The notes under the pieces are model-generated. The model searched no databases, was not told where the DNA came from, and worked only from the letters and a program-made list of their open reading frames with translations. This document shows positions 1 to 10,358 of a stretch of 64,000 bases of DNA, in pieces (position 1 is the first letter of the stretch; each line of letters begins with the position of its first letter). Made by a program: the position numbers and the translations under genes. Source of the DNA: Undibacterium sp. YM2 (GTDB taxonomy: Bacteria; Pseudomonadota; Gammaproteobacteria; Burkholderiales; Burkholderiaceae_D); contig NZ_AP018441.1 in NCBI RefSeq assembly GCF_009937975.1, forward strand, positions 4,278,001 to 4,342,000. Reading direction: 5' to 3'.

Positions 1-388
1 TTAAATAAAAATAAACCTTTATTTGAATACTCGGCCCGTTCAAAAATTCGATTTCCATTTTTAGGAATCTGATGCTGCAGTTCAGAATAGGTGCCAGAAG
101 TCCCCAGCAGAAGTTCTTGCGGGGAGTAGCAAGAGAAGTATCTGAGGTCGCTGGCAAATCACTATCCAGATATGCCCATTTCAAGGCTGCGACGGATGCA
201 GCCCAATATACGCCAGTAATGAATGGGGCCAGCGGGTTATCTCTTTCCAGATTTTTATTATAAGCTTGGGTGCTGACATAAAGATTTGCCCCAAGACTAA
301 AAAAACCGCCGGAAATTGCTTCCGCATTTTCTCCAATCCTGGATAAGGACATCCATTTTTTCAATCGTAGCGCTTCGTCCAGTCCCAT
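1..388 (-). CDS. Partial hypothetical protein running off the left edge
   Basis: An open minus-strand frame starts at ATG 388 and is still open at base 1, so only the first 129 codons are visible. The translation begins MGLDEALRLKKWMSLSRIGE and is protein-like, with hydrophobic stretches around residues 27-40, 58-72 and 95-105. I do not recognise the family. It points the same way as sua5 upstream, 75 bp away, but no operon signal is seen. The ribosome-binding site before ATG 388 is weak, and an in-frame ATG lies 12 codons further in. The plus-strand frame at 72-263 in the same place looks like a shadow. Confidence 0.5.
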   Translation of the reverse strand, partial: MGLDEALRLKKWMSLSRIGENAEAISGGFFSLGANLYVSTQAYNKNLERDNPLAPFITGVYWAASVAALKWAYLDSDLPATSDTSLATPRKNFCWGLLAPILNCSIRFLKMEIEFLNGPSIQIKVYFYL

Positions 389-463
389 CGTTTACTTTTG
401 TGCTTTGGCCATTTAATCATTGTTGGAATGAGATGCAAGTCTGTCACAGTAAAGTAACGCCCC

Positions 464-1498
464 CTACCCTAACATCCCTCTCAACACATCCCGCGAGTCA
501 AATGCCGCGCGGCGCAGACGGTCATTCACGCCTTGCCAGTCTTTGTCTTGTGGCAGGGCCTCTACCAAAATCAAATCTGCATGGGCATGATCAAGTTCAC
601 GCAAACCCGCATACAAATCATGGGCATAGCCTACCGGGTCGGCGGGCAGGTGGCGCCATGCTTCTGCGTGGATGGCGGGGTGGGCCTGGTAGCTCATGAG
701 GGCGAGCTTTTTATTTTTGGCGTGCAGGCGGTTGACGGTGTCGTCCAGCTCTGCGGCTTCGACCAGAATTACTGGTGTGTGTGGCGCATAGTGGGCGTCC
801 AGGGTGCCGGATGCGCGTGGGGCAGCAGCGTCTGGCGCTGATGGTGTGGTACCCAGCACGGCAGCCATTTGGGCGACAGTGATGTGGCCTGGGCGCAGCA
901 GCACGGGGCCGTGGGTGGCGAGGCGACTGAGATCGACGATAGTGGATTCTATGCCGACATCGCTCTGGCCGCCGTCGAGTACGCTGGCGATGAGGCCACC
1001 AGGCTGTATCTCTTGCTCGAACTCTTCTTCTACGTGGGCTGCCATGGTGGGGCTGACGTGGCCGAATTTATTGGCTGATGGTGCAGCCACACCGCCCTTG
1101 CCCGCCTTGAAGGCGCGCAGGAGTTCTTGTGCCACCGGGTGCGATGGGCAGCGTATGCCTACCGTGTCTTGCCCGCCTGAGACGGCATCGGGGATATGGT
1201 CAGCACGTTTCAGGATCAGGGTCAGCGGGCCGGGCCAGAAGGCGGCGATGAGCTGGTGCGCTTCTGCCGGGATGTCCTTGGCCCAGTAGCTGATGTCAGC
1301 ACCAGGGGCAACGTGGACAATGACCGGATGATTCGATGGCCTGCCCTTGGCGGCATAGATATTGGCAACGGCGACCGGGTTTTCTGCATCCGCACCAAGT
1401 CCATAGACGGTCTCGGTCGGGAAGGCGACCAGTTGGCCGCGTTCGAGTGCTTCCGCTGCTTCGGCAATAGCGCAGGGAGTACAGGCGACGGATTTCAT
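464..1498 (-). CDS. sua5: Threonylcarbamoyl-AMP synthase, Sua5/YrdC/YwlC family
   Basis: Makes L-threonylcarbamoyl-AMP from threonine, bicarbonate and ATP, the first step of the t6A37 tRNA modification (cytoplasmic). The 344-residue protein is the long Sua5 type: an N-terminal YrdC domain (about residues 8-200) carrying [13 protein letters not shown], a [12 protein letters not shown] loop and [11 protein letters not shown], then a C-terminal Sua5 domain. The start is ATG 1498 because it overlaps the purK stop as ATGA and gives the family N terminus; the longer open frame reads into purK. It ends the purine block and is probably translationally coupled to purK. Confidence 0.93.
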   Translation of the reverse strand: MKSVACTPCAIAEAAEALERGQLVAFPTETVYGLGADAENPVAVANIYAAKGRPSNHPVIVHVAPGADISYWAKDIPAEAHQLIAAFWPGPLTLILKRADHIPDAVSGGQDTVGIRCPSHPVAQELLRAFKAGKGGVAAPSANKFGHVSPTMAAHVEEEFEQEIQPGGLIASVLDGGQSDVGIESTIVDLSRLATHGPVLLRPGHITVAQMAAVLGTTPSAPDAAAPRASGTLDAHYAPHTPVILVEAAELDDTVNRLHAKNKKLALMSYQAHPAIHAEAWRHLPADPVGYAHDLYAGLRELDHAHADLILVEALPQDKDWQGVNDRLRRAAFDSRDVLRGMLG

Positions 1499-2706
1499 GC
1501 CCACTCCGGCGCTGCTATGCCAAGGATGGTGCAGGCTTTGCTGAGATTGGCCTGCGCTTCTGCCATGGTGGGTGCGGTGAAAGTGACATGACCCATCTTG
1601 CGGGCGCGGCGGGCTTCTGCCTTGCCGTACAGGTGCAGGTGCGCGCCAGGGATGGCCAGCACTTGATCCCATGCGGGTTCGCGCATGGTGTCGGTGTCGC
1701 CTTCATACCAGACATCACCAAGGATATTGAGCATGGCGGCTGGCGAATGCTGGCGCACATCGCCCAGCGGCAATTGTGCGAGTGCCCTGACCTGTTGCTG
1801 GAACTGGCTGGTGACGCAGGCATCTATCGTGTAATGGCCGCTATTGTGCGGGCGTGGTGCCATTTCATTGACGACCAGACTGCCATCCTTGAGCACAAAA
1901 AATTCTATGCACAGCACGCCGACATAGCCCATCTCCGCAATGATGTGCAACGCGGCAGCTTGCGCCTTGCTGGCGACATCTGCCGATACATGGGTGCTGG
2001 GGGCTATTGTGGTGAACAGGATGCCGTCGCGGTGGACGTTTTCTGCAATCGGGTACACCACTGCTTCGCCATCGACGCCACGGGCAACGAGGACGGAGAC
2101 TTCGTAAGCCAGTGGCAGCATTTTTTCAAGTACGCAGACCTGGCCGTTCATGCCAGCAAAGGCTGCGGCGAGTTCGGCACGGTCACGCACGCGTACCTGG
2201 CCTTTGCCGTCATAGCCCATGCGCACGGTTTTCAAGATGCCGGGCAAGAGATCATCACTGACCTTGGCAACATCATCCTGGCTGGTGATACCCCAATGCG
2301 GTGCCGGGTACACATGCGTGGTCGCGCCACAGCGGGTGAAGAAATGTTTTTCTGCGAGACGGTCTTGCGCGATGGAGACACAGGCAGCAGCCGGGGCGAC
2401 GAAGCTGGTTTGCGCCAGCAGCTTTAAACTTTCTGCTGGGACGTTTTCAAATTCTGTGGTGACAGCTTTGCTGAGCTTGGCCAAGGCCATCAGGCCAGGG
2501 TGGTTTTCATAGCCAGCCTGGATATGCTGGCCTGTCACTTGCGCGGCAGGGCAGCCTGCTTCAGGCTCCAGCACGGCCACCTGATAACCCATGGCTTGCG
2601 CCGCCTGGGCAAACATGCGGCCCAGTTGGCCACCGCCCATGATGCCAAGGCAACTGGCGGGGGTATTTGGTAACAATGGCTGGCGGGGCTGTGGATGAGT
2701 GGTCAT
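1495..2706 (-). CDS. purK: N5-carboxyaminoimidazole ribonucleotide synthase PurK
   Basis: ATP-dependent carboxylation of 5-aminoimidazole ribonucleotide to N5-CAIR in de novo purine synthesis. At 403 residues it is a normal-length ATP-grasp enzyme with the N-terminal nucleotide-binding start [17 protein letters not shown] near residue 20, the grasp segment with [17 protein letters not shown], and [17 protein letters not shown] near residue 280. It works with PurE, which is encoded 248 bp upstream; a family A repeat sits between them. It overlaps sua5 by 4 bp at its end. Confidence 0.96.
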   Translation of the reverse strand: MTTHPQPRQPLLPNTPASCLGIMGGGQLGRMFAQAAQAMGYQVAVLEPEAGCPAAQVTGQHIQAGYENHPGLMALAKLSKAVTTEFENVPAESLKLLAQTSFVAPAAACVSIAQDRLAEKHFFTRCGATTHVYPAPHWGITSQDDVAKVSDDLLPGILKTVRMGYDGKGQVRVRDRAELAAAFAGMNGQVCVLEKMLPLAYEVSVLVARGVDGEAVVYPIAENVHRDGILFTTIAPSTHVSADVASKAQAAALHIIAEMGYVGVLCIEFFVLKDGSLVVNEMAPRPHNSGHYTIDACVTSQFQQQVRALAQLPLGDVRQHSPAAMLNILGDVWYEGDTDTMREPAWDQVLAIPGAHLHLYGKAEARRARKMGHVTFTAPTMAEAQANLSKACTILGIAAPEWA

Positions 2707-2809
2707 GGTAGTGATTTCAAACTAGGGATTGTTTGTACACAATAGTACAAATCAAATGAGGTACGGATATTTAGGTGAATTTGTTCGTGCTCGGTGATTA
2801 GGTTGCGGT

Positions 2810-2930
2810 CGTAGGTTGGGCTACGCTTCACCAGCCCAACACTGGGCCTCAACAAACGTATACGTGATTCAAACGCCGAGTGTTGGGCTGATAAGACGTA
2901 GCCCAACCTACGAGGTCAGCCCAACCTACG
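2810..2930. repeat. Palindromic intergenic repeat, family A, copy 1
   Basis: The arm CGTAGGTTGGGCTACG at the left is answered by CGTAGCCCAACCTACG at 2897-2912, with a second inner pair (AGCCCAACACTGGGC and GTGTTGGGCTGAT). A spare copy of the outer arm follows to 2930. Copies 2 (4417-4520, inverted) and 3 (11559-11703) share the arms and the central section around AAACGCCGAGTGTTGGGCT. It lies between purE and purK and could fold as a long hairpin in the transcript. It resembles a REP/MITE-type non-coding repeat; no protein is encoded. Confidence 0.85.
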
Positions 2931-2954
2931 AAATCTTCCGCTATCAACGAAAAT

Positions 2955-3452
2955 CTAAACCGGCAACACCATATCGCGTGCAACTTGCGTTTGCTTTTCG
3001 CGGAACTCGATTAATCTCGCCGCCAGTGCATCATCGGTCGTCGCCAAGATCGCAATCGCGGCAAGGGCTGCGTTTGCTGCGCCTGCCTCGCCTATCGCGA
3101 AGGTTGATACCGGTATGCCTTTTGGCATTTGCACGATGGACAGCAATGAATCTTCGCCACGCAGGTATTTGGATGGCACGGGCACACCCAGTACTGGCAC
3201 GATGGTCTTGGCGGCGATCATGCCTGGCAGGTGGGCTGCACCGCCAGCACCGGCGATAATGGCGCGCAGGCCACGCTCGCGGGCGGTTTCTGCATAGCTG
3301 AACATTTCATCGGGCATGCGGTGAGCAGAGACGACCTTGGCTTCAAAGCCTATGCCAAATTCCTTGAGGATGGCGACGGCGTTTTGCATGACGTCCCAGT
3401 CTGAGGATGAACCCATGACGACGCCGACGACGATTTTATTTGTAGTCATCAT
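2955..3452 (-). CDS. purE: N5-carboxyaminoimidazole ribonucleotide mutase PurE
   Basis: Rearranges N5-CAIR to CAIR in purine synthesis, acting as a cytoplasmic octamer in this family. The 165-residue product shows the class I PurE signatures [10 protein letters not shown] near the N terminus, [14 protein letters not shown] with the catalytic histidine, and [16 protein letters not shown]. Its ATG overlaps the purC stop as ATGA, so purC and purE are translationally coupled. There are two consecutive ATG codons (3452 and 3449); either could be used. Confidence 0.96.
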   Translation of the reverse strand: MMTTNKIVVGVVMGSSSDWDVMQNAVAILKEFGIGFEAKVVSAHRMPDEMFSYAETARERGLRAIIAGAGGAAHLPGMIAAKTIVPVLGVPVPSKYLRGEDSLLSIVQMPKGIPVSTFAIGEAGAANAALAAIAILATTDDALAARLIEFREKQTQVARDMVLPV

Positions 3453-4348
3453 CAGTCCTTCAGGCTTTCGCCGGTCAGGCGTTCCAGCGCTTCACGGTAT
3501 TTGGCGGCAGTTTTTTGCACGACTTCATCCGGCAGAGCTGGTGCTGGCGCGGTCTTTTTCCAGCTGGTGATGGTTTCAAGATAATCACGCACGAATTGTT
3601 TGTCAAAAGACGGTGGTGAAATGCCGGTGGCATAGGAATCAGCAGGCCAGAAGCGGGAAGAATCGGCAGTCAGCACTTCATCCATCAGATGCAACACGCC
3701 ATTGTCATCGAGGCCAAATTCAAACTTGGTGTCGGCGATGATGATGCCACGGGTGGCGGCGTATTCTGCGGCTTCAGTGTAGAGCTGTATGCTGATGTCG
3801 CGAATTTTCGCGGCCAGTTCTGCGCCTATACGTTGCTCGGTTTCTGCATAGCTGATGTTTTCATCATGCTCACCCATTTCTGCCTTGGCAGCCGGGGTAA
3901 AAATAGGTGCTGGCAACTTGGCTGCCTGTGGCAAGCCTGCTGGCAATTGTATGCCGCAGATCGCGCCTGTTTCTTGATAATCTTTCCAGCCTGAGCCGAT
4001 GATATAGCCACGTACCACGGCTTCTACCATGATCGGTTTCAGGCGTTTGGCGACGACTGCACGACCTTTGACTTGCGCGACTTCATCGGCTGCCACGACG
4101 GATTCTGGTGCAACACCTGTCAGGTGGTTAGGCACGATGTGACCCAATTTTTCAAACCAGAAATTCGCCATCTGGTTCAGCACGCGGCCTTTGTCGGGTA
4201 TCGGTTCATTCATGATGACATCGAATGCGGACAGGCGGTCACTGGTGACGATGAGCAGCTTGTCGTCGCCGACAGCGTAATTGTCACGTACCTTGCCACG
4301 GCCCAGCAAAGGCAGGGAATGAAGAGTGGAATTGATTTGCGTAGTCAT
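3452..4348 (-). CDS. purC: SAICAR synthase PurC
   Basis: Joins CAIR and aspartate with ATP to form SAICAR (phosphoribosylaminoimidazole-succinocarboxamide). The 298-residue length is typical of the bacterial/fungal-like long form. Recognisable parts are [20 protein letters not shown] and the following [11 protein letters not shown] near the N terminus, [14 protein letters not shown], and [10 protein letters not shown] around residue 205. It is the first gene of the pur segment after a repeat-filled 260-bp gap from fba and overlaps purE by 4 bp. Confidence 0.96.
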   Translation of the reverse strand: MTTQINSTLHSLPLLGRGKVRDNYAVGDDKLLIVTSDRLSAFDVIMNEPIPDKGRVLNQMANFWFEKLGHIVPNHLTGVAPESVVAADEVAQVKGRAVVAKRLKPIMVEAVVRGYIIGSGWKDYQETGAICGIQLPAGLPQAAKLPAPIFTPAAKAEMGEHDENISYAETEQRIGAELAAKIRDISIQLYTEAAEYAATRGIIIADTKFEFGLDDNGVLHLMDEVLTADSSRFWPADSYATGISPPSFDKQFVRDYLETITSWKKTAPAPALPDEVVQKTAAKYREALERLTGESLKD

Positions 4349-4416
4349 GAGGGATTTCTTTATTTCGTCAGATAGGGTTTACACAAAATTGTTGGTGTAG
4401 TTGGTAGGCCGTAATT

Positions 4417-4520
4417 CGTAGGTTGGGCTACGGGGTATCAGCCCAATACTCGGCGTTTAAATAACGAATACATTTTTTTTGAGGCCCAGTGTTGGGCTGA
4501 TGAAGCGTAGCCCAACCTAC
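4417..4520. repeat. Palindromic intergenic repeat, family A, copy 2 (inverted)
   Basis: 104-bp imperfect palindrome whose arms (GTAGGTTGGGCTAC and GTAGCCCAACCTAC) and asymmetric centre match copy 1 when read on the other strand. It lies between fba and purC. The opposite orientation relative to copies 1 and 3 indicates independent insertion rather than a duplicated gene block. In the same gap a short GC-rich hairpin at about 4566-4587 follows the fba stop but lacks a T-run. Confidence 0.85.
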
Positions 4521-4608
4521 AAATACCCCAACCACTAACAGCAATTTTGTCTAAACCCTGAACTCCCCCACTCCGGCTCACACCGGAATGAGGAAATGAG
4601 CTTATTAC

Positions 4609-5673
4609 TTAATTTACGATCTGCGCCAAAGCGCCTTTCTTGTACTGTTCTGCCACTTTTTCCAGTGCCATAGGCTTGATCTTGCCTGCCTGGCCTTCGC
4701 AACCGAAGGACAGATAACGCGCCTTGCACACCAGTTTCGCTGCTTCACGCGCTGGTTTCAGGTAATCGCGTGGATCAAACTTGGATGGGTTTTCAAACAT
4801 GTAGCGACGGATCGCACCTGTCATTGCCAGGCGGATGTCGGTGTCGATGTTGATCTTGCGCACGCCGTTCTGGATGCCGATGACGATTTCTTCAACCGGC
4901 ACGCCATAGGTTTCTTTCATGTCGCCACCGAACTGGCGGATTTCATCCAGCAGTTCTTGTGGTACGGAAGAGGAACCGTGCATCACCAAGTGTGTATTTG
5001 GAATGCGCTGGTGGATTTCCTTGATGCGGTCGATTGCCAGGATGTCACCAGTAGGCTTGCGGGAGAACTTGTAAGCACCGTGAGAAGTGCCGATGGCAAT
5101 GGCCAGGGCATCGCACTGTGTCTGTTTGACGAAGTCGGCAGCTTGCTGCACGTCAGTCAGCAATTGTTCGCGCGTCATTTTGCCGTCGGCACCGTGGCCG
5201 TCTTCTTTGTCGCCCATCATGGTTTCGAGGGAGCCGAGCACGCCCAGTTCAGCTTCTACCGTGACGCCGATGGAGTGGGCAAACTTGACCACTTCACGCG
5301 ATACTTCGACATTGTATTCATAGCTGGCGACGCTCTTGCCGTCTTCCATCAAAGAGCCGTCCATCATCACCGACGTAAAGCCGGATTTGATCGCAGCCAT
5401 GCAGACTGCTGGCGACTGGCCGTGGTCCTGGTGCATGACGACGGGAATGTGCGGGTAGGCTTCTACCGCCGCTTCGATCAAGTGACGCAAGAATGCTTCG
5501 CCAGCATATTTGCGGGCACCGGCAGAGGCTTGCATGATGACAGGTGCGCCAACTTCATCGGCGGCCTGCATGATGGCGGTGACTTGCTCCAGGTTGTTGA
5601 CGTTGAAAGCTGGCAGACCGTAACCGTTTTCGGCTGCGTGGTCCAGCAATTGACGCATGGATACGAGTGGCAT
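4609..5673 (-). CDS. fba: Class II fructose-1,6-bisphosphate aldolase
   Basis: Reversible aldol cleavage of fructose 1,6-bisphosphate to dihydroxyacetone phosphate and glyceraldehyde 3-phosphate; zinc-dependent. The 354-residue protein is the Calvin-cycle-type (CbbA/FbaA) class II enzyme. HQDHG at residues 81-85 carries the catalytic Asp83 and zinc ligand His84. GTSHGAYKF and [10 protein letters not shown] carry the other active-site and phosphate-binding positions. It sits between pyk and purC on the same strand, the usual order in Burkholderiales, where pgk, pyk and fba form a glycolytic block. Confidence 0.96.
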   Translation of the reverse strand: MPLVSMRQLLDHAAENGYGLPAFNVNNLEQVTAIMQAADEVGAPVIMQASAGARKYAGEAFLRHLIEAAVEAYPHIPVVMHQDHGQSPAVCMAAIKSGFTSVMMDGSLMEDGKSVASYEYNVEVSREVVKFAHSIGVTVEAELGVLGSLETMMGDKEDGHGADGKMTREQLLTDVQQAADFVKQTQCDALAIAIGTSHGAYKFSRKPTGDILAIDRIKEIHQRIPNTHLVMHGSSSVPQELLDEIRQFGGDMKETYGVPVEEIVIGIQNGVRKINIDTDIRLAMTGAIRRYMFENPSKFDPRDYLKPAREAAKLVCKARYLSFGCEGQAGKIKPMALEKVAEQYKKGALAQIVN

Positions 5674-5714
5674 AATTAACTCCAGATTGCTTTATAAAAA
5701 AATCTTTGTCCCTG

Positions 5715-7154
5715 CTACGCTTGGTTCTCACCTACCCTGACAATTTTCATTGCATTGGTGCCGCCGACCTGCCCCATGGGTTCACCCCAGGTGACCACGA
5801 TCATGTCGCCCTTGGTGACGATGTCGTTTTCCAGCAAGACGGTTTCGGCAGACTTCAACACCACTTCCCTGTCAGCAGAGTAAGGCAGGTTGAAGGTCTG
5901 GACATTGCGGTACAGCGCTGCCTTGCGCTGGGTAGCCACGCTTGGTGTCAGTGCAAACAAAGGCACATCGACGCTGTGGCGGCTCATCCACAAGGCAGTA
6001 GAACCCGATTCGGTCAGGGCCACGATGGCTTTCACACCCAAGTGATGGGCTGTGAACAGCGCGCCATAAGCGATGGACTGGTCGATACGGGTAAAGGTCA
6101 TGTTGAGGAAGTCGGCATCGAGCTTGTTTTCCTGGAATTTTTCAGCTTCCAGGCAAATCAGCGACATCGCCTCCACGGTTTCTATCGGGTATTTGCCTGA
6201 TGCGGTTTCTGCCGAAGTCATGACGGCATCAGTGCCATCCAAAACAGCATTGGCCACGTCGGATACTTCAGCGCGGGTAGGCACGGCATTGACGATCATG
6301 GATTCCATCATCTGGGTGGCAGTAATGGCCACCTTGTTGGAAGCACGCGCCATCTTGATCATGCGTTTTTGCAGGGCTGGCACTGCCGCATTGCCAACTT
6401 CAACGGCCAGGTCACCACGGGCGACCATGATGCCGTCAGATGCATCCAGAATTTCTTGCAGCAGCGGTATCGCTTCTGCACGTTCTATCTTGGCGATCAT
6501 CATGGGTTTGTGGTTGTAAGGTTCACCCGCGATGTTCGAGAGTTGCCTTGCCATTTCCATGTCAGTCGCATTTTTTGGGAAAGACACGGCCACATAATCG
6601 GCCTGGAAAGACATGGCGGTCTTGATATCTTCCATGTCCTTGCCTGTCAGTGCAGGCGCTGTCAGGCCACCGCCCTGGCGGTTGATGCCCTTGTTGTTGG
6701 ACAACTCGCCACCTATCTTGGTGACAGTATGGATTTCATTGCCAACGACTTTTTCAACGACCAGCACGATGAGGCCATCATTGAGCAAAAGCAGGTCGCC
6801 ATTTTTGACATCACGTGGCAGGGCCTTGTAGTCAAGACCGACACGTTCCTGATTGCCCATGGTGCAGTCTGCATCGAGGATGAACTTGTCGCCGTTTTCG
6901 AGATTGATGCGGGAATTTTCAAACTTGCCTATACGGATCTTTGGCCCTTGCAAATCGGCCATGATGGCGATTTCGCGACCACACTCTGCTGCTGCCTGGC
7001 GCACCATCGTGGCCCGGTCTATATGATCCTGCGCCTTGCCATGCGAGAAATTCAACCTCACCACATTTACCCCGGCATGGATCATACGCTTGAGCGTTGC
7101 CAAGTCGTTCGAAGCGGGGCCTATGGTGGCAACAATCTTGGTGGCACGTGACAT
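5715..7154 (-). CDS. pyk: Pyruvate kinase
   Basis: Transfers phosphate from phosphoenolpyruvate to ADP, the last step of glycolysis. The 479-residue protein has the classical barrel with TKIVATIGPASND at the N terminus, the substrate loop NFSHGKAQDH, the signature MIAKIERAEAI, the metal-binding MVARGDLAVEVG and ATQMMESM, and a C-terminal domain ending EPMGQVGGTNAMKIVRVG. It is followed 41 bp on by fba; between it and pgk lies the family C inverted repeat. Confidence 0.96.
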   Translation of the reverse strand: MSRATKIVATIGPASNDLATLKRMIHAGVNVVRLNFSHGKAQDHIDRATMVRQAAAECGREIAIMADLQGPKIRIGKFENSRINLENGDKFILDADCTMGNQERVGLDYKALPRDVKNGDLLLLNDGLIVLVVEKVVGNEIHTVTKIGGELSNNKGINRQGGGLTAPALTGKDMEDIKTAMSFQADYVAVSFPKNATDMEMARQLSNIAGEPYNHKPMMIAKIERAEAIPLLQEILDASDGIMVARGDLAVEVGNAAVPALQKRMIKMARASNKVAITATQMMESMIVNAVPTRAEVSDVANAVLDGTDAVMTSAETASGKYPIETVEAMSLICLEAEKFQENKLDADFLNMTFTRIDQSIAYGALFTAHHLGVKAIVALTESGSTALWMSRHSVDVPLFALTPSVATQRKAALYRNVQTFNLPYSADREVVLKSAETVLLENDIVTKGDMIVVTWGEPMGQVGGTNAMKIVRVGENQA

Positions 7155-7226
7155 CTGGTCTCCTGAAAATTTTCTTTTATATGTTGATTACACAAAACCT
7201 GAAAGCTGATTAAGACCGAAAAGCTC

Positions 7227-7351
7227 ACCACAGAGACATAGAGGGGGCACTGAGGGTCACAGAGAAAATCTTTTTTGGCAATGAAGGTCCAATGACTGGA
7301 CGCTTATCTGCTTTTCTCTGTGTCCCCTCCGTGTCTCGGTGTCTCTGTGGT
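7227..7351. repeat. Inverted repeat of the CACAGAGACA type (family C) between pgk and pyk
   Basis: The left arm ACCACAGAGACATAGAG at 7227 is answered at the right by CTCCGTGTCTCGGTGTCTC followed by TGTGGT, ending at 7351; the inner parts TCACAGAGAAAATC and GCTTTTCTCTGTG also pair imperfectly. The result is a 125-bp imperfect palindrome with a ~40-nt loop. It could act as an mRNA hairpin between the two glycolytic genes, but no function can be shown from sequence. Confidence 0.75.
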
Positions 7352-7383
7352 TAATGGTCTTGAATTTGATCTTGACCTTGAAT

Positions 7384-8577
7384 TTACTTTACCGCGCGTT
7401 GCAACAAAATTTCTACTGCTGGCAGGGTTTTACCTTCCAAAAATTCCAGGAAAGCGCCGCCGCCTGTGGAGATATAGCCTACCTTGTCAGCAATGTTGTA
7501 CTTGGCAATTGCGGCCAGGGTGTCGCCACCGCCGGCAATCGAGAAGCCTGCTGAATCGGCAATCGCCTGTGCCAGCACTTTGGTGCCGTTGCCGAACTGG
7601 TCAAATTCAAATACGCCGACCGGGCCGTTCCAGACTATCGTGCCAGATTTTTTGATTTGTTCTGCCAGCAAGGCTGCTGTGGTCGGGCCGATGTCGAGGA
7701 TCATGTCGTCGTCCTGCACATCTGCCACTGCCTTGACAGTTGCCACTGCGGTTGGTGAGAATTCTTTGGCGCACACTACGTCAGTCGGGATAGGCACTGA
7801 CGCACCACGCTTGGCCATCAAATCGATGATGGCCTTGGCTTCTTCCACCAGGTCAGCTTCTGCCAGGGATTTGCCGATCTTGAGGCCCGATGCCAGCATG
7901 AAGGTATTCGCAATGCCGCCGCCAACGATGAGGTTATCGACCTTGTCTGCCAAAGATTTCAAAATAGTCAGTTTGCTTGATACCTTGGAACCGGCAACAA
8001 TCGCCACCAGCGGGCGCGCAGGTTGACCCAGCGCCTTGCCCAAAGCATCCAGCTCGGCAGACAACAGCGGGCCAGCGCAGGCAACAGGGGCAAACTTGGC
8101 GATGCCGTGGGTAGTTGCCTCTGCACGATGAGCCGTACCAAAGGCGTCATTCACATACACATCGCACAGCGCAGCCATTTTTTGCGCCAGCGCATCATCG
8201 TTTTTCTTTTCGCCCTTGTTGACGCGGCAGTTTTCCAGCAAGACCACCTGGCCAGCTGCTACATCCACGCCATCCACCCAGTTTTGCTTGAGTTCGACAT
8301 TCACACCCAGCAATTCAGACAAGCGCTTGGCAACCGGTGCCAATGTATCTTCTGCCTTGAATTCACCCTCAGTTGGGCGACCCAGATGCGAAGTCACCAT
8401 CACGGCAGCACCTGCCTGCAAAGCCTGCTGTATCGCCGGCACCGAGGCGCGGATACGGGTATCTTCGGTGATATTGCCGTCATCGTCCTGAGGAACGTTC
8501 AAATCGGCGCGGATGAAAACACGTTTGCCCTGGAGCTGGTTTGCTGCGATCAGGTCACTGAGTCGGTTGAATTGCAT
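7384..8577 (-). CDS. pgk: Phosphoglycerate kinase
   Basis: Converts 1,3-bisphosphoglycerate and ADP to 3-phosphoglycerate and ATP. The start is ATG 8577, giving [20 protein letters not shown] and a 397-residue protein of normal length; a longer frame to 8661 adds 28 unrelated residues. Visible motifs are [22 protein letters not shown] near residue 60, the hinge with VAGSKVSSK, and the nucleotide-binding GGGDTLAA near residue 350. It is the promoter-proximal gene of the minus-strand glycolytic block. Confidence 0.96.
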   Translation of the reverse strand: MQFNRLSDLIAANQLQGKRVFIRADLNVPQDDDGNITEDTRIRASVPAIQQALQAGAAVMVTSHLGRPTEGEFKAEDTLAPVAKRLSELLGVNVELKQNWVDGVDVAAGQVVLLENCRVNKGEKKNDDALAQKMAALCDVYVNDAFGTAHRAEATTHGIAKFAPVACAGPLLSAELDALGKALGQPARPLVAIVAGSKVSSKLTILKSLADKVDNLIVGGGIANTFMLASGLKIGKSLAEADLVEEAKAIIDLMAKRGASVPIPTDVVCAKEFSPTAVATVKAVADVQDDDMILDIGPTTAALLAEQIKKSGTIVWNGPVGVFEFDQFGNGTKVLAQAIADSAGFSIAGGGDTLAAIAKYNIADKVGYISTGGGAFLEFLEGKTLPAVEILLQRAVK

Positions 8578-9489
8578 CGTGATATGGAGTTGGCAAGGTT
8601 GAAGGGTGGCGCATTGCCTGCGAGAGCCGGGCAATGAATTCCGCCAGTAAATTTGCTGCATATTTACTGCATAAGTTCTCAGCCCGCTATTTTACCAAAG
8701 CCCGCTTGCAGACCATACGGTTTTGCAAGGGTTTTGCGTGTTTAATGTGAAATTTGATAATAATTTAGCATTTATTTGATGGAATTACCTGGACTTCGGG
8801 ATGGCGGGTGGGTTTGGTTGTGGATGGATGGGGTTTGATGGGTAATCAGTACGTTCGTGCTTTTATATGGTTTTTATCAATTTGCCATGCTAAATGCGTT
8901 TGTTGATTTGTATGTATCAAACGAATGTCCAAAGCCAAAGCTGCCACATGCAAGCAAAACCATTCATATAATTACGTCATTCCTGCGTGCTTTTGGCAGG
9001 AATCCACCGGGCTGGCGATCCAGCGGCATTCGTGGCACACTATGACGTGAGTTAATCTTAGATTCATTGTGATTACATACTGCTGTTTTTAAATACGTTC
9101 ACACGTCATTTACGATTGCAGGTCGGGGGTAGCCCGACAGCTACTGACTTTTCTTGTCTCGCCAAGAAAAGTAAGCCAAAGAAGGCGACCGAGGCGTCGC
9201 TGCCCCTGAAGGGGGCCCGTTTATGCAGTACAAAAATGGGAAGGCCCGAAACTCGCTCCGCTCACACAGCGGTCCTTCTTAATCCATTTTCTGTACTGCA
9301 CAAACGGCGTCTACACATGGGGGCTGCGAAAGTCAAAAGCAACGTCAATACGGCCTCCGCCTCCAACTTTGGAAGATACTGCTTATCAATTATGGATTTA
9401 TGCAGTGTCTTCACGCAAGGCAAAGTATTTCCACATAAATTCCTGCAATAATTAAAAATCCCACTTTCATCAAAAAAGAGCTGTCGGCC
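8578..9489. other. Gene-free stretch upstream of pgk
   Basis: The first 400 bp (8578-8976) should hold the pgk promoter. An AT-rich part lies at about 8740-8780, but no convincing promoter pair was identified. From 8977 the sequence is the left arm of the family B inverted repeat, and 9323-9489 is spacer leading to the orphan gene. No gene is supported here. Confidence 0.6.
8977..9322 (+). repeat. Left arm of a ~350-bp inverted repeat (family B)
   Basis: This 346-bp stretch is matched, reversed, by 9911-10261. Landmarks shared in the same order are a short hairpin around GTGCTTTTGGC, CCACCGGGCTGGCG, TTTTCTTGTCTCGCCAAGAA, AGTAAGCCAAAGAAGGCGAC, CAGTACAAAAAATGGGAAGG-like sequence, CGAAACTCG, CCATTTTCTGTACTGCAC and AAACGGCGTCTACACATGGG. 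The arms differ by scattered substitutions and small indels. Neither arm contains a convincing gene. Confidence 0.85.
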
Positions 9490-9783
9490 ATGAAGCTTCA
9501 AATTGAACTCACAAAATTCTATACAGAAAAAGACGAATCACGTTTTTTCATGGCACGAAGAGAAATATCGGCCTTGAAATCAATACAAGGCGTTGGGCGC
9601 TCACTCATCATCGATTTAGATCTGAGAGGACTTAGTCGTGATTCTCTATTTGAATTGATCGGCATATTGACTCGCTACCAAATCAACTTGAAGCCACTCG
9701 GCATACTCGTGGAACGCAGCAAATTTGCCTGGCTGAAGGATAAGACATGGTATTGGTATGCCGGGATGTTCGGTAAACAGTGA
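9490..9783 (+). CDS. Hypothetical 97-residue protein inside an inverted-repeat cassette
   Basis: A small soluble-looking protein starting MKLQIELTKFYTEKDESRFF, with a central acidic and hydrophobic segment (SLIIDLDLRGLS, FELIGILTRYQINL) and a Trp/Tyr-rich tail (TWYWYAGMF). No family is recognised. It is the only plausible gene between the two ~350-bp inverted arms of family B, so it may be cargo of that structure. It is more AT-rich than its neighbours. An AAAAGAG-like ribosome-binding site lies about 10 bp before ATG. Confidence 0.55.
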   Translation: MKLQIELTKFYTEKDESRFFMARREISALKSIQGVGRSLIIDLDLRGLSRDSLFELIGILTRYQINLKPLGILVERSKFAWLKDKTWYWYAGMFGKQ

Positions 9784-9849
9784 CGCATAAAGAATGCAAT
9801 TTAACTGGAGTGCCAAGCTAAGCAGGCAAAGATAGCAATATGTCTTCTC

Positions 9850-9898
<49 letters not shown>

Positions 9899-9910
9899 AC
9901 CTTGACTGTT

Positions 9911-10261
9911 CCCATGTGTAGACGCCGTTTGTGCAGTACAGAAAATGGAAAAAGAAGGGCCGCTGTTTGAGCCGCAGGCGAGTTTCGGACCTTCCCATTT
10001 TTTGTACTGCTCAAACGGGAACCCCCTTTAGGGGGCGGCTACGCCTGGGTCGCCTTCTTTGGCTTACTTTTCTTGGCGAGACAAGAAAAGTGAGTAGCCG
10101 CCGGTCTACCACCGGCCTGCAATCTCAAATTACGTGTGCAGGCATTTGAAAATCCGAATGTTCATGCACGATGAATCAGAAATTAACCCACGCAATAGTT
10201 TCCAACGATCGCCTCTGGAGCGCCAGCCCGGTGGATTCCAGCCAAAAGCACGCTGGAATGA
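9911..10261 (-). repeat. Right arm of the ~350-bp inverted repeat (family B)
   Basis: Reverse-complement partner of 8977-9322, with the same landmarks in reverse order (CCCATGTGTAGACGCCGTTT, TTCTTGGCGAGACAAGAAAA, CGCCAGCCCGGTGG and a terminal hairpin around GCCAAAAGCACGC). The two arms enclose 588 bp with one small gene. No transposase is present, so if this is a mobile unit it is non-autonomous. The gene-free span 9784-10358 consists of the microsatellite, this arm and about 100 bp of unremarkable sequence. Confidence 0.85.
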
Positions 10262-10358
10262 CTTAGCTAAGGAGAATAATTTATTATCAAACAGGGCTTC
10301 GATATAGACCATTCGTGCAAGGCCTTGGGCACAGCAAGGCTATAGCCTTCCTCCCAGA

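Noticed and set aside
1588..2427. 279-codon plus-strand frame opposite purK
   Set aside because: Antisense shadow of purK with no family features.
4957..5679. 240-codon plus-strand frame opposite fba
   Set aside because: Exact antisense of a highly conserved aldolase gene; its codon pattern is dictated by the other strand.
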